Source of the DNA: Anaerostipes faecalis
GTDB taxonomy: Bacteria > Bacillota > Clostridia > Lachnospirales > Lachnospiraceae
Assembly: GCF_018982945.1 (NCBI RefSeq)
Contig: NZ_JABRXE010000006.1
Coordinates: 62,001-126,000, forward strand
Direction: 5' to 3'
DNA length: 64,000 nt
The notes beneath the pieces are model-generated. The model was not told the origin of the DNA. It saw only the letters and a program-made list of their open reading frames with translations, and did no database searches. The stretch's first letter is position 1. Each line of letters begins with the position of its first letter. The translations under genes and the position numbers were made by a program. Positions 1-9,624 of the stretch are shown in pieces.

Positions 1-691
1 AACTTTGCACTCTCTGGAACATCTCATCTGCTTCTTTGCTCTGCCCGTTCCTCACAAGCAGCCTTCTTGCATCTCCCATAATGGAAAAAATATTGCCATC
101 ATGCCCAAGCAGTTTCATTTTCGGCCGGCGCACCGCTTTTTCCCCCTTGCCATCCTGTTTTTGGATTTCCATCTCCGATGCCTGCCGGAAACGGAAATTT
201 TTGTTGCACTGCCAGAAATGAACATTTATATTCCCGCCATCCACACGAATGTCTCTCTGCTCAAATCCTTCTCCCCACCCGTCACTGTACTGGCCGGTAA
301 TGTATTCACACAGTTTCGTCAGCTCATGGGACTCCAGATAATCATTTAACTGGAGTGTCGTACAACCATACAAAACATGGTCTACTTCTTTTACAGACAC
401 TACAGCACTTTCCACCTTTTCTTTTATGGCTGGATTGCCGTCAAAATACTGCATCAGATTGCAGGGTTTTCCATCCACGCTGCCAAATGTATTTTCTTTA
501 TCCACCATTTTCTGAATGGCATACTTGTACTGCACAAGATCGCCTCCATCCAATGGCATTCTGCCAGAATCCTGATCCCACACGCCATCATCTTCCTCCA
601 GATCGTCCCAAACACTTTCATCCGGAATAAATTCTGCTGTCAAAGGTGTCAGCAGTTCTATCTGCATGTTTTCTTCCTGTTCCACCAGCAT
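1..691 (-). CDS. Conserved mobile-element protein of unknown function (3' part cut by window edge)
   Basis: An open frame runs from an ATG at 691 off the window start, giving about 230 residues with no stop. AGGTAGG lies just before the ATG, and the start is 3 bases past the Toprim gene stop, so the two are probably cotranscribed. The N-terminal third is acidic. Near the visible end is the segment GHDGNIFSIMGDARRLL followed by a short helix-rich stretch. From memory, a segment of this kind recurs in hypothetical proteins of clostridial conjugative elements. No catalytic motif is recognised and no function is assigned. Confidence 0.65.
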   Translation of the reverse strand, partial: MLVEQEENMQIELLTPLTAEFIPDESVWDDLEEDDGVWDQDSGRMPLDGGDLVQYKYAIQKMVDKENTFGSVDGKPCNLMQYFDGNPAIKEKVESAVVSVKEVDHVLYGCTTLQLNDYLESHELTKLCEYITGQYSDGWGEGFEQRDIRVDGGNINVHFWQCNKNFRFRQASEMEIQKQDGKGEKAVRRPKMKLLGHDGNIFSIMGDARRLLVRNGQSKEADEMFQRVQS

Positions 692-694
692 CAC

Positions 695-1660
695 CTACCT
701 CTCCGGTGCTGTACGCACCTTTTTCTTTTCTTCCTTTTTCATCTTCGCCAGATCCGCATAGTCCGCCCCTTCGATCTGTGGCAGGTTCTCTATGATCCGA
801 TAGGCAGCTCCGTAGGCTTTTTTTAGATTGGCACATGCCCATCGCCCTGCAAAATCGTTATCCGTACAGATCTCGATTTCTTCAATCTCCGGATGCTTTG
901 ATAGAAAATACTCCAACGCAGGCGGATTCTTCATCTCCCGGTACACTTCCCCCTCTTTTGGGGCGCTGATCCCGCCAAGCTCCAGACGGTATTTATCCAG
1001 ACTGCCGCCCTCCAACGTCAGATGGGCCAGTGCGTCAATACAGGCTTCATAAACCGCTACCCGCTTGGAATCCTTTTGGGGAGGCACACAAAACGCATAC
1101 GCTTTTTCACTTCCTGCCTGCTCAATCTTAAAGGATTTTTTCCCATTATCATAAATCCCTCGAAGAAAAGCATACCGGGCTTTCCCGTTTTCATCCCGTC
1201 CAACGAACACAGCGTTATGATATGGTCTGCTCTCATAGAGGATTCCCAATCTCAGGCAGTACCGGATGGCGGCCTCGCTGATGCCTCTCCCGGACAGGTA
1301 TTGCAGAATCCTGCGGTTGTTCATGTTCTTTTCCGGCAGCACAAACGGTTTCCTCTCCGGTGGCGGAACTTCCTGCGGGATACAGATATAATTTCCTTCC
1401 TGCAGCAGACTGACCGCTTCCATAAAACTACACCCATCTACCTGTGTCAGAAACCGCAGGGCACTGATGCCACCGATATCCCTCGATTTCCAGTGCCATT
1501 TGCTGGTTACTTCGTTAATCTTGAAGCTGTCATGATCCGTCAGTTCCCATTCATTGACCGTCCTGGTTTTCTTAAGACGGTAAGGCTGGTTCTCCCTCAG
1601 ATACTCATACGCCCGGATCTTCTTCAGTTCCTGGATCTGTTCTTCACTGACCCATGGCAT
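695..1660 (-). CDS. DUF3991 and Toprim domain protein (primase-like)
   Basis: This is a 321-residue protein of the DUF3991/Toprim type common on conjugative elements. The N-terminal half (about residues 1-120) carries the DUF3991-like segment with WHWKSRDIGG and a helical stretch. The C-terminal half has Toprim signatures: the acidic motif VYEACIDALA (about 205-215) and the DxD-like motif CTDNDFAG (about 265). Toprim folds bind Mg2+ in primases, topoisomerases and nucleases, so a role in element DNA replication or processing is likely, but the primase activity itself is inferred. The start ATG overlaps the metK stop as TAATG, suggesting translational coupling. Confidence 0.8.
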   Translation of the reverse strand: MPWVSEEQIQELKKIRAYEYLRENQPYRLKKTRTVNEWELTDHDSFKINEVTSKWHWKSRDIGGISALRFLTQVDGCSFMEAVSLLQEGNYICIPQEVPPPERKPFVLPEKNMNNRRILQYLSGRGISEAAIRYCLRLGILYESRPYHNAVFVGRDENGKARYAFLRGIYDNGKKSFKIEQAGSEKAYAFCVPPQKDSKRVAVYEACIDALAHLTLEGGSLDKYRLELGGISAPKEGEVYREMKNPPALEYFLSKHPEIEEIEICTDNDFAGRWACANLKKAYGAAYRIIENLPQIEGADYADLAKMKKEEKKKVRTAPER

Positions 1661-2820
1661 TACATGACAGTATTCCGCAGTGCTTCCACCTTATCTGTCC
1701 GCTCCCACGGAAATTCCTTTCTTCCAAAATGCCCATATACCGCAGTCTGTTTAAAGATCGGCCGCTTTAAACGCAGCGTATCCATGATCTGGTTCGGTGT
1801 CAGGGCGAACACCAATGGGATCGCCGCTGCAAGACAGTCATCCGCACAGATTTTTCCTGTTCCAAAAGTATCCACCTGCACCATGACCGGCTGTGCCACG
1901 CCGATGGCGTAAGCAAGGGACACCTGGCATCGGCTGGCAAGGCCGGCGGCTACCATGTTCTTGGCAATATACCTGGCCATATATGCGCCGGAGCGGTCTA
2001 CTTTCGAACAGTCTTTTCCAGAGAAAGCCCCGCCGCCATGCGGAACAATACTGCCATAAGTATCCACCATCAGTTTCCGTCCGGTAAGGCCGGTATCCGC
2101 ATCCAGTCCGCCGCAGACAAATCTCCCTGACGGATTGATGTAAACAGCCGTATCTTCATCCGCAGGAAGCAGCCGCAGAGCTGGAGTCAGCACCTTGTTC
2201 CTGATCTCCTGCTCCAGCTTCTTCAGGTTCTTATCCTTTGTATGCTGGCAGGACACGACCACACTGTCCAGACGGACTGGCCTGCCATCCTCATATTCCA
2301 CTGTTACCTGTGCCTTTCCATCCGGCAGGATCCCCTCAATAAAATGGCTCCGCCTGCTGGCAGCCAGTTCCCGGACAATCCGGTTCGCCAGTACCACGGG
2401 CATCGGCAGAAACTGCGGCGTCTCGTCACAGGCATAGCCGATCATCACCCCCTGGTCCCCGGCGCCATTCTCCCATCCCGGCTGGTTAGGCGGAAGGCCG
2501 CAGCGTTTCTCCCTCGAACACTCCACGGCTCTTGCAATATCCGGACTCTGCTGGTGGATCAGCGCATCCATCTGGATGTTATCCGCACAGTATCCTACAT
2601 CCGAAAGCACCTTTTTCATAATCCCAAACACATACGGTTCATGGGTACTGGTAATCTCCCCGGCTGCCAGGATCATCCCTTTGGTTGCCAGCACTTCACA
2701 GGCTACCCTTGATTCCGGATCAAACTTCAAACACTCATCCAGAATGCTGTCTGCGATCAGGTCGCACAGTTTATCCGGATGCCCTTCCGTGACAGATTCT
2801 GCTGTATATAATCGTTTCAT
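1660..2820 (-). CDS. metK: S-adenosylmethionine synthetase, element-borne
   Basis: The enzyme makes S-adenosylmethionine from methionine and ATP. Family motifs are intact: GHPDKLCDLIADSILD near the N-terminus, GDQGVMIGYACDE (about 115) and the phosphate loop GGGAFSGKDCSKVDRS (about 255). At 386 residues it has the usual family length. The start at 2820 (MKRLYTAESV) is chosen over an upstream ATG at 2895 because AAAGG lies about 11 bases before it and MetK proteins begin this way. Its position inside a mobile element, with a SAM-using DNA methyltransferase in the same gene run, suggests an accessory paralog that supplies SAM after transfer. That role is inferred. Confidence 0.9.
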   Translation of the reverse strand: MKRLYTAESVTEGHPDKLCDLIADSILDECLKFDPESRVACEVLATKGMILAAGEITSTHEPYVFGIMKKVLSDVGYCADNIQMDALIHQQSPDIARAVECSREKRCGLPPNQPGWENGAGDQGVMIGYACDETPQFLPMPVVLANRIVRELAASRRSHFIEGILPDGKAQVTVEYEDGRPVRLDSVVVSCQHTKDKNLKKLEQEIRNKVLTPALRLLPADEDTAVYINPSGRFVCGGLDADTGLTGRKLMVDTYGSIVPHGGGAFSGKDCSKVDRSGAYMARYIAKNMVAAGLASRCQVSLAYAIGVAQPVMVQVDTFGTGKICADDCLAAAIPLVFALTPNQIMDTLRLKRPIFKQTAVYGHFGRKEFPWERTDKVEALRNTVM

Positions 2821-2839
2821 AATCAAATCCCAACCTTTC

Positions 2840-2887
2840 TTTTTATAAAAGGCGGGATACATCCTGATCCCGGACATATCCCGCCTT
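2840..2887 (-). terminator. Hairpin before metK: terminator or attenuator
   Basis: On the minus strand AGGCGGGATA pairs with TATCCCGCCT (10 bp, partly extendable inward) and is followed by TTTTATAAAAA. It lies between the sortase gene and metK, ending about 20 bases before the metK start, so it may terminate sortase transcription or reduce read-through into metK. It is too small and simple to be a known SAM riboswitch. Confidence 0.55.
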
Positions 2888-2970
2888 ATTGACATTTTTA
2901 TTTCTTATTTTCTTTATTTTTATCCATCAAGCACAGGACTACATCTCCCATAGAGAGATTCCTGCAGATA

Positions 2971-3795
2971 TTAAGAACCGGGTTCCCGAACAGCCACTAC
3001 GATGTTCCTGGCACCGTTCCATTCATACGAACACGTTACCAGAGTAAGCACCTGTTTCACGTCATCCGCCGCAGGATTTTTCCCATTGTCGAACAGTTCC
3101 AGGGCTTTCGCCTGCGCAATATAGGAAAAAAGCCCGTCCGGTTCCTGAAAAGAAACCTGCTGGAATGGGAACATAGAGACATCTGCTTTCAGGACTGCCA
3201 CGACAGTATAGACAGATACGCCATCCATAGTCTGGAAAAGAACAGCCGGGTGTTCCTTGCAGTAGTCGTAAGACGCATATCTGTCAAGGTTCCCGAACAT
3301 TACACCGCTGTTCATGTTATGCCCGTATATGACAAGGTTCTCCCCTTCCCGGACATCGCAGTTCCATTGCAGAAACAAGCTCCCATTGATATCTGATTCG
3401 CCATTATAATTCCGGCGCAGATAATATTCCGGCTCATCCGCACTGCCCTGGAGGACAGGATAATCGATGCCTGTGTCCGGGATTGCAAGCCATCCTTTCA
3501 CATCCGGGTATTGTTCCTGTAAGGCTGCGAGATCCACAAGGGGCGGCACAGTGCTTTTTTCCCCAGCTGGCTGCCTTTCCCCGGAGGTTTCCTCCGGAAG
3601 ATGTTCTCCCGGAAAATCATCCTTCAGTGTCTCTGCCAGTTCCTGGTTTTCTTCCGGTACAGCTACCATATGATAATACAGGATCCCCGCGCTGGTACAA
3701 AAAACCAGAATCAGGAGCAGCTGCAACATCCAGCGGATGAAAGCCTGATATCTGCATGGATCACCGCTCCCATCCCTTTTTCCTGCTTTTTGCAT
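2971..3795 (-). CDS. srtB: Class B sortase
   Basis: A membrane-anchored transpeptidase that joins surface proteins to the cell wall or to each other. One N-terminal membrane segment is seen at about residues 20-45 (MLQLLLILVFCTSAGILYY), then an acidic linker and the sortase domain. The catalytic set is visible: His in VIYGHNMNSG, Cys in TLVTCSYEW and Arg in WNGARNIVV, the class B pattern. At 274 residues the length is usual. The start overlaps the cyclotransferase-like gene by 35 bases. The likely substrate is the giant Cna-B protein at 4335-9608, whose C-terminus carries VPKTG; a VPKTG motif is unusual for classical NPQTN-type sortase B, so specificity is uncertain. Confidence 0.9.
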   Translation of the reverse strand: MQKAGKRDGSGDPCRYQAFIRWMLQLLLILVFCTSAGILYYHMVAVPEENQELAETLKDDFPGEHLPEETSGERQPAGEKSTVPPLVDLAALQEQYPDVKGWLAIPDTGIDYPVLQGSADEPEYYLRRNYNGESDINGSLFLQWNCDVREGENLVIYGHNMNSGVMFGNLDRYASYDYCKEHPAVLFQTMDGVSVYTVVAVLKADVSMFPFQQVSFQEPDGLFSYIAQAKALELFDNGKNPAADDVKQVLTLVTCSYEWNGARNIVVAVREPGS

Positions 3796-4258
3796 TCCTG
3801 GCTTTCACTTCCTTTTCTGTCCGGCATACGGCATCCATGATCGGCTCCGTTGGGATCCCATTCTGTTTGCACCCCTCTATGATCCCATGCAGATAAAAAT
3901 CCGATGGCCGGGCCGGGTAGTCTTTATGGGGCACATTCATGACATACACCATGCACTGATAGGCGGTTCCATCTTCTGCCCTGACATGGATGGTTTTCTT
4001 CCCATACAGGTACGGATATCCTTCATATCGGTTCAGGCTCTTTTCACACGCCCCGGTGATCCTCCATAAAACGCCATCCACATGGCTGCCCTTTTCCGGC
4101 AGGATTGTTGCCACGCCGCTTTCAGGATTCTGGCTGCAGAAAGCAAGGCGGTAATCATCAAGCCGGACATTTCCCACTACCTCTGCGGCCGGACACCTAA
4201 AGTCCATCTGATCCAGGTTCATATTGCTGCCATAGGCAAAATACAGTGTCTCTGCCAA
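3761..4258 (-). CDS. Gamma-glutamylcyclotransferase-like (GGCT/AIG2 fold) protein
   Basis: The N-terminus LYFAYGSNMN is the hallmark nucleotide-like loop of the GGCT/AIG2 fold, which releases 5-oxoproline from gamma-glutamyl amines or peptides. The central acidic residue expected for catalysis is probably in the VDGVLWRIT to LNRYEGYPYLY region (about 75-105). The ORF extends to 4342, but TTG at 4258 is chosen because GAAGG lies 7 bases before it and the family motif begins directly after. The frame overlaps srtB. With an amidoligase three genes upstream, a matching make/break pair acting on gamma-glutamyl or isopeptide bonds is possible; the substrate is unknown. Confidence 0.8.
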   Translation of the reverse strand: MAETLYFAYGSNMNLDQMDFRCPAAEVVGNVRLDDYRLAFCSQNPESGVATILPEKGSHVDGVLWRITGACEKSLNRYEGYPYLYGKKTIHVRAEDGTAYQCMVYVMNVPHKDYPARPSDFYLHGIIEGCKQNGIPTEPIMDAVCRTEKEVKARNAKSRKKGWER

Positions 4259-4283
4259 TCTGCCACCTTCTTTCTGATTTTGG

Positions 4284-4319
4284 TTTAAAATATAGGAGCC
4301 CGCATCATGGCAGGCTCCC
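4284..4319 (-). terminator. Hairpin after the surface-protein gene
   Basis: GGAGCCTGC pairs with GCGGGCTCC (one G-T pair) around a 6-base loop, then TATATTTTAAA. It lies 3' of the giant surface-protein gene and before the cyclotransferase-like gene. The U tract is poor, so it may only reduce read-through. Confidence 0.45.
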
Positions 4320-4334
4320 ATCGATTCATGGCTG

Positions 4335-7300
4335 TTAACCATTTTTACGCTTCTTCTTTCTTCTGCTTACCGCAAATCCGGCTAATCCGGCTGCGGACAA
4401 CAGCATCAGGATGACCGGAATCCAGAGGTTCGTCTCATCCCCTGTTTTCGGCACATCGGTCGGTTTTGCCTCATCCTTCATGATGACTTTCTGGATTTCA
4501 GCGGTATCTTTCACTTCAAAGGTAATATCCTCGGCTACCAGATAACCGTCCGGGGCCTGTTCCTCGCACAGAGTGTATGTGCCGATTGGCAGTTTTTCAA
4601 TATAATGCGGCTTATCAGAAGATACCCAGCTCTCCACTACCTTTCCCTCACTGTCGAGGATCGTCAGCTTCGCTCCCGGCAGCTCTTTCTTTCCGGTGAT
4701 ATCCGTCTTGCTGATCTCCACTTTGGTTACATCGTCCTCCATCTCGACTTTCTGGATCTCCACGGTATCCTCAATGGTAAATTCAACACGTTCTGCTGTC
4801 ACATATCCATCCGCAGGTTTCGTTTCGACCAGCGTGTAAGTCTTGCCGACTGCCAGTTCTTTGATCACATGGGGTTCTTTTTCAGACACCCATTCATCCA
4901 CGATTTTACCGGATTCGTCAACTACCTGAAGCTTTGCCCCCGGCAGTTCCTCCCCGGTGGTTAAATCCGATTTTGTGACCTCCACAGTGGTCGGCTCATC
5001 CTCAAAAGTAAATGCATAGGAAACTTCCGCAGTATCCTCTCCCTGATATTCAAACGTGAATTCTTTTACCTCATCTGTCGTTGCGAAACCAGCCGGGGCA
5101 TAGAACTCTTTCACATAATATTTTCCGTCCACCGGGAGATCTGCCACAAAGGTAATCTTCCCTTCTGCATCCGTAGACTTCAGTTCAATGACTGTATCTG
5201 CTTCGATCAGGACTTTCCCCGATGCAGACAGGATATCTTCTTTCGTGTAAAGCCCGAAGATCGCTCCCTCCAGTACACGGTCGCTGTCCTTTTCTTTCTT
5301 TAATACGGACACGACCGCCCTCTGTCTGTTGTTCTGCCAGTCCTCATCATATACCACGACCGGGGTATCCTGGTCTCGGTAAGTAAGATCCACATATCTC
5401 GGTTCCCCATCCAGCACGTAGCCATAAGCTGTGCCGACTTCAACCACATAGTATTTTCCGACAGGCAGGTTCTCCACTTTTGCGATACCCGTTTCATCGG
5501 TTGTTACCGTCTCGACCAGCTCATCCTTTTTATAATGATCTTCGCTGACGCCATCGGCTGCTTTGATATCCTCGGCTGCATAGATTTCAAAGGTAACATC
5601 CGTCAGGTTCCCGGTAATATAGTTAAAGATATGCTCTACAACTCCCTTTACCTGGCTGACTAATGTCACACTGTCAAGGAATTCTCCCTTTTTATTGACG
5701 ATCAGGGTTGCCGTTGGCACCTCATCCTTCATCTCCACTTTCTGGATCTCGGCTGTATCTTCCACTGTAAAGGTGATATCCGTTGTTTTCAGGTAACCAA
5801 ACGGTGCAAAGGATTCGCGCAGTGTATAGGTCTCTCCAGCTGTCAGACGCTTCATGACATGCGGCTCATCTTTTACGGATACCCAGCTGTCAACCGTATT
5901 TCCGTCTTTATCGATGACAGATAGGGATGCGCCGGAAAGTTCCACGCCTGTGGTGATATCCGATTTCGTGATCTCGACCGTTGTCGGCTCATTCTTCTTT
6001 ACGGATTCCAGTTTCACGACCGGGATATCCTGTCCCTGATAGGAAGTGTCAAAGGTGAGGATCTCATTCGAAGATACAAATCCGGCCGGCGCTGCCAGTT
6101 CTTTCACATAATACTTTCCGAGCGGCAGATCAAGCGTAAAGGCTGCCTGTCCTTTTTCATCACTGGTTACCGTTTCCAGAAGGGTGTCTGCTGTTACGAG
6201 AGTCTTGTCACCGGATACGATATCCTCTGCATTATAAAGGCCGAACTCGGCTCCCGCTACAACCGCTCCGTTTTCTGCGTCCTGCTTCTCTACCGTGATG
6301 CTGACTTTCTGCCTGTCATTGGTAAACTCTGCGGTTTCTGTAATGACCGGGGTGTCCTGCCCTTCATAGACAAACTCCACTTCCTTTGAAGAAGCATTCA
6401 GGACATAACCTTCTGGCGCAGTCACTTCTTCGATCCGGTATTTTCCAAGCGGCAGGTCCTCTATCACTGCCTTACCTTCCCCGTCTGTTGTCACGGTCGC
6501 TACCAGAGCACCGGAAGCATACTCCAGATTGCGGTTCCCGGATTCACCAGTCTGATGGTCTGCGGTGTAGATATCCTCTGCAGCATATACCTTGAACACA
6601 GCGCCTGCAAGGTCTGCCGTCTCATAGTGGAAATCCTTATCAAATCCGGACAGCACTTCCCCATCCTTATGGATGACAAGTTCACCCTTTGCCGGATGGT
6701 TCTCATAGGCCACTTCGATGATGGCATCTTTGCTCACGCCATCCACCTGATATGCGGTATTGGAATCCACTTTGATTTCTACACAGCCTGTATTTAACGT
6801 ATATCCGTCCGGGGCCGTCACTTCCTCAATCCGGTAATTTCCTGGCTGCAGGTTCTCCGGCAGGATCAGGTACCCTTCCTCATTGGTAAAATAGGATTTA
6901 TGCACGGTGGTATGCGGATACGTTGTCACCTGTTCCACATATTTCCCGTTATCCAGATCATAAACCTTAAATTCCGTATTAGGAACCAGCACAGGCTGTT
7001 TGGTTTCATCATCTTTCTTGATGATCTTTAGCTTCGCCTCGAACTCATCATCCAGCAGTACCCGCCATGTCTGCGGTTCGGTCTTATTCTCCGATATCGT
7101 CACCATAAAATCATCCACCGGGGTGAAGTTATGCGGGGTTGTTGTCTCACGCACGACATAAGTCCCATAAGGGATCGGGATTGAGCATGCGTATCCCTTT
7201 TCATCGGTAAACATTTCTGTTTTTCCATCTGCGGTCAGCACGACTGGCTCTGCGGATGCAAAATCATAGGAACCGTCCGCTTTGGTTTTCAGGCTGCTTA

Positions 7301-9608
7301 CAAGGTATGCGGAAAATCCGGCGCCGGATAAAAGGTCCGCATCCGTCTTACCATTATTCGCCGCTTTGATCACCTGGAACGGCTGCTTGATCACCTGTTC
7401 CGGGGATTCTGCGGTACGCTCCACAGTTTTCACCTTGTCACCCTCATAGCTTACATCGATATCATGCTCTTTTTCATCCGCAAGGTATCCAACCGGAGGG
7501 GTAAGCTCTTTCACATAATATTTTCCCAGGTACAGGTCCTCCACGGATGCATTTCCCTTTGCGTCCACAGTCAGTGTGGTAACCTGGGTACCTGCTTTAT
7601 AGAGGACGCCTGTCTTTCCATCCGGATGCACGATATCCTCACGGGCAAACAGTCCATACACTGCACCCTCAAAGACCGCATCGCCCTGTGTCACTTCCCC
7701 TGTTTCTTTATCTTTCTTTACCAGATGGATCGTGCCTCTGACACGCTCATCCGTCACATTCTGTGTGACAGTTTTCCCAAGCACAAGTTTTACGCCATAC
7801 GCCTTGGTATCGATCAGATACCCGGCCGGGACAGAAATCTCTTTCAGATATACGGTATCCTGTGTCTTTGTGATCATCAGGCTGGAAGCGCCATTGCTGT
7901 CAGTGGCCGGCATTTGGGCGATCAGCTTCGTACAGTCTTTGTCACTGTAAATGCCATATACGGCACCTGCAAGCCCGTTTCCTGTCTGGCTGTCCTTTTT
8001 TATGATCTCAACGGTTGCCACCTTCACCCAGCTTACTTTGAAATCCACATATTTTTCATCATCCACGCCCTCGCCAAATACAAGGGCCAGGTCCTGTGTA
8101 CCGGATCCGGTGGTGATCTTATAAGCACTGAAATCCTTGGTGATGCTTCCCTTCATCGTAACGCTCCAGGCATCCTTTACATCCTCTGCCTGTGTCAGCG
8201 GTGCGGAAAGATAAAACTTTGTACCGCCGCTTACTTCCACACTTGCGCCTGCCGCACTGGTCTTTCCGGTCGTTACGTTATGGAATTTGACGCCATTTGG
8301 CAGTTTCATGGTGATCGTCTGCAGTTCATCCGCATTAAATGTGATCTCTTTTGTCCGCTGTGAGTTCCCGTCAATATATGCGGTCACATCCGCATCAGAA
8401 AAGGACATCGCTACATCCGGGATATCCGGCTGGCTCACACAGTAATTGTAAAGTTCCATTGCCAGCGCCTGTCCGGTAGAATTCGTACCAGAAAAAGCGT
8501 CACCGCTTCCATTGGCATAAGCAGCCGCCAGATGGGTAATGATAAAGCGTTTTCCTGTGGAAAAATCCGGATGCTTTTCATCAAAGAACCCATTCTCACC
8601 ACTGGCTTTCGTTCCGTAATAGCATACTTTTGCCAGCGTCTTTCCATCTGAGAGCTTGTTGATCGTGTACACGCCATCTCCCGGTCCCGGCTTGGATGGC
8701 TGCACGCAATAAGCAGTTGCAGTGATATTTCCAAACTGAACCGTGTATGGGCAGGTCAGATAAGTTCCAAGGCCATAATCTGCATAATAATACCATGGGC
8801 CTTTTGTTACCGTTACACTTAAATTCCCGGTATTGGCTCTCGCAGAAGCCATAAAGGTAACGCTCTCCCCTGCTTCAAGCGCAAACAGCCCGACTTCTTC
8901 CTCCACGGCCTGCTCCATAACATCGGAAACAGACAGGCCGCTTTCCTCATCCACAGTATCCTGCGTTTCCGCTTCTTCAAGTGCTTCATCCAGCTCTGTT
9001 TCCGTTAATCCCTCTGTCTGCAAGGAACTCTCCGGCTCACCGTCTGTCTGCTGTTCCGTCTGTGGCTCTGTCTGTTGTTCTGTCTCCTGGCTTTCCGTCT
9101 GCGAGGCATCCTCCCCGTCATCCTGGGATTCTTCTGGCTGCCCTGCGTCCTGGCTCCCAGACTCTGTTTCCACACTGCTGCGTAAGACGGCTCCTGTATC
9201 CTTTACTGCCACGTTCCGGCTGATCTGGTAAACAGGATGGTCCGTAGTCTGCGGCTCCACATAATAGACCGCCTTATAGGTATCGGCATGGTCTGTGGAA
9301 AAATCTTCCCCTTTTGTATTTTTCGCTTCTTCAAATGTGACTTTTACTTTGTTGTCATCGATGATGTCGATGCCAGTAAAATCAAAAGTAATGTCAAAAT
9401 CACTGCCGACCTCCACCTCATAGTCATGTGCCGTAACCACTTCATCCTCATCCAGCTGGTCTTTGACTTCCTCATACACCGGGGGCTTCTTTTCCTCCTG
9501 GCCTGTTTCTGCAGCAGAGGCAGCCAAAGGTGATAAGGCTCCGGAGAGGATCGTTACCGCAGCCAGCAGGCCGGATACGATACGTTTCATATTTCTTTTC
9601 ATTTTCAT
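4335..9608 (-). CDS. Giant thioester/Cna-B (SpaA-type) surface adhesin with sortase signal
   Basis: 1,757 residues. The signal peptide covers about residues 1-33 (ends SPLAASAAETG). Next come a folded N-terminal region, an acidic Glu/Gln/Thr/Ser linker (about 155-230) and a thioester-like domain (about 250-440) with TAYCVQPS and STGQALAMEL, candidate Cys and Gln of an internal thioester. From about 535 to 1,710 I count eleven SpaA/Cna-B repeats, each with a start Lys in a K(K)D, KSD or KTD motif and a late E...PxGY motif, suited to intramolecular isopeptide bonds. The C-terminus is VPKTGDE, a hydrophobic segment and RRKKKRK, a cell-wall sorting signal. GAAAGGATG precedes the ATG at 9608. A role in adhesion, perhaps during conjugation, is inferred. 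Confidence 0.92.
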   Translation of the reverse strand: MKMKRNMKRIVSGLLAAVTILSGALSPLAASAAETGQEEKKPPVYEEVKDQLDEDEVVTAHDYEVEVGSDFDITFDFTGIDIIDDNKVKVTFEEAKNTKGEDFSTDHADTYKAVYYVEPQTTDHPVYQISRNVAVKDTGAVLRSSVETESGSQDAGQPEESQDDGEDASQTESQETEQQTEPQTEQQTDGEPESSLQTEGLTETELDEALEEAETQDTVDEESGLSVSDVMEQAVEEEVGLFALEAGESVTFMASARANTGNLSVTVTKGPWYYYADYGLGTYLTCPYTVQFGNITATAYCVQPSKPGPGDGVYTINKLSDGKTLAKVCYYGTKASGENGFFDEKHPDFSTGKRFIITHLAAAYANGSGDAFSGTNSTGQALAMELYNYCVSQPDIPDVAMSFSDADVTAYIDGNSQRTKEITFNADELQTITMKLPNGVKFHNVTTGKTSAAGASVEVSGGTKFYLSAPLTQAEDVKDAWSVTMKGSITKDFSAYKITTGSGTQDLALVFGEGVDDEKYVDFKVSWVKVATVEIIKKDSQTGNGLAGAVYGIYSDKDCTKLIAQMPATDSNGASSLMITKTQDTVYLKEISVPAGYLIDTKAYGVKLVLGKTVTQNVTDERVRGTIHLVKKDKETGEVTQGDAVFEGAVYGLFAREDIVHPDGKTGVLYKAGTQVTTLTVDAKGNASVEDLYLGKYYVKELTPPVGYLADEKEHDIDVSYEGDKVKTVERTAESPEQVIKQPFQVIKAANNGKTDADLLSGAGFSAYLVSSLKTKADGSYDFASAEPVVLTADGKTEMFTDEKGYACSIPIPYGTYVVRETTTPHNFTPVDDFMVTISENKTEPQTWRVLLDDEFEAKLKIIKKDDETKQPVLVPNTEFKVYDLDNGKYVEQVTTYPHTTVHKSYFTNEEGYLILPENLQPGNYRIEEVTAPDGYTLNTGCVEIKVDSNTAYQVDGVSKDAIIEVAYENHPAKGELVIHKDGEVLSGFDKDFHYETADLAGAVFKVYAAEDIYTADHQTGESGNRNLEYASGALVATVTTDGEGKAVIEDLPLGKYRIEEVTAPEGYVLNASSKEVEFVYEGQDTPVITETAEFTNDRQKVSITVEKQDAENGAVVAGAEFGLYNAEDIVSGDKTLVTADTLLETVTSDEKGQAAFTLDLPLGKYYVKELAAPAGFVSSNEILTFDTSYQGQDIPVVKLESVKKNEPTTVEITKSDITTGVELSGASLSVIDKDGNTVDSWVSVKDEPHVMKRLTAGETYTLRESFAPFGYLKTTDITFTVEDTAEIQKVEMKDEVPTATLIVNKKGEFLDSVTLVSQVKGVVEHIFNYITGNLTDVTFEIYAAEDIKAADGVSEDHYKKDELVETVTTDETGIAKVENLPVGKYYVVEVGTAYGYVLDGEPRYVDLTYRDQDTPVVVYDEDWQNNRQRAVVSVLKKEKDSDRVLEGAIFGLYTKEDILSASGKVLIEADTVIELKSTDAEGKITFVADLPVDGKYYVKEFYAPAGFATTDEVKEFTFEYQGEDTAEVSYAFTFEDEPTTVEVTKSDLTTGEELPGAKLQVVDESGKIVDEWVSEKEPHVIKELAVGKTYTLVETKPADGYVTAERVEFTIEDTVEIQKVEMEDDVTKVEISKTDITGKKELPGAKLTILDSEGKVVESWVSSDKPHYIEKLPIGTYTLCEEQAPDGYLVAEDITFEVKDTAEIQKVIMKDEAKPTDVPKTGDETNLWIPVILMLLSAAGLAGFAVSRRKKKRKNG

Positions 9609-9624
9609 GGTCTGTTCATCCTTT

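Noticed and set aside
2821-2970. SAM riboswitch upstream of metK
   Set aside because: Only one simple hairpin is present and the gap is too short; none of the conserved SAM riboswitch core is visible.
7464-8363. Long plus-strand reading frame opposite the adhesin gene
   Set aside because: It is antisense to the Cna-B repeats, has no ribosome binding site, and its protein has low-quality Cys/His-rich composition typical of a shadow frame.
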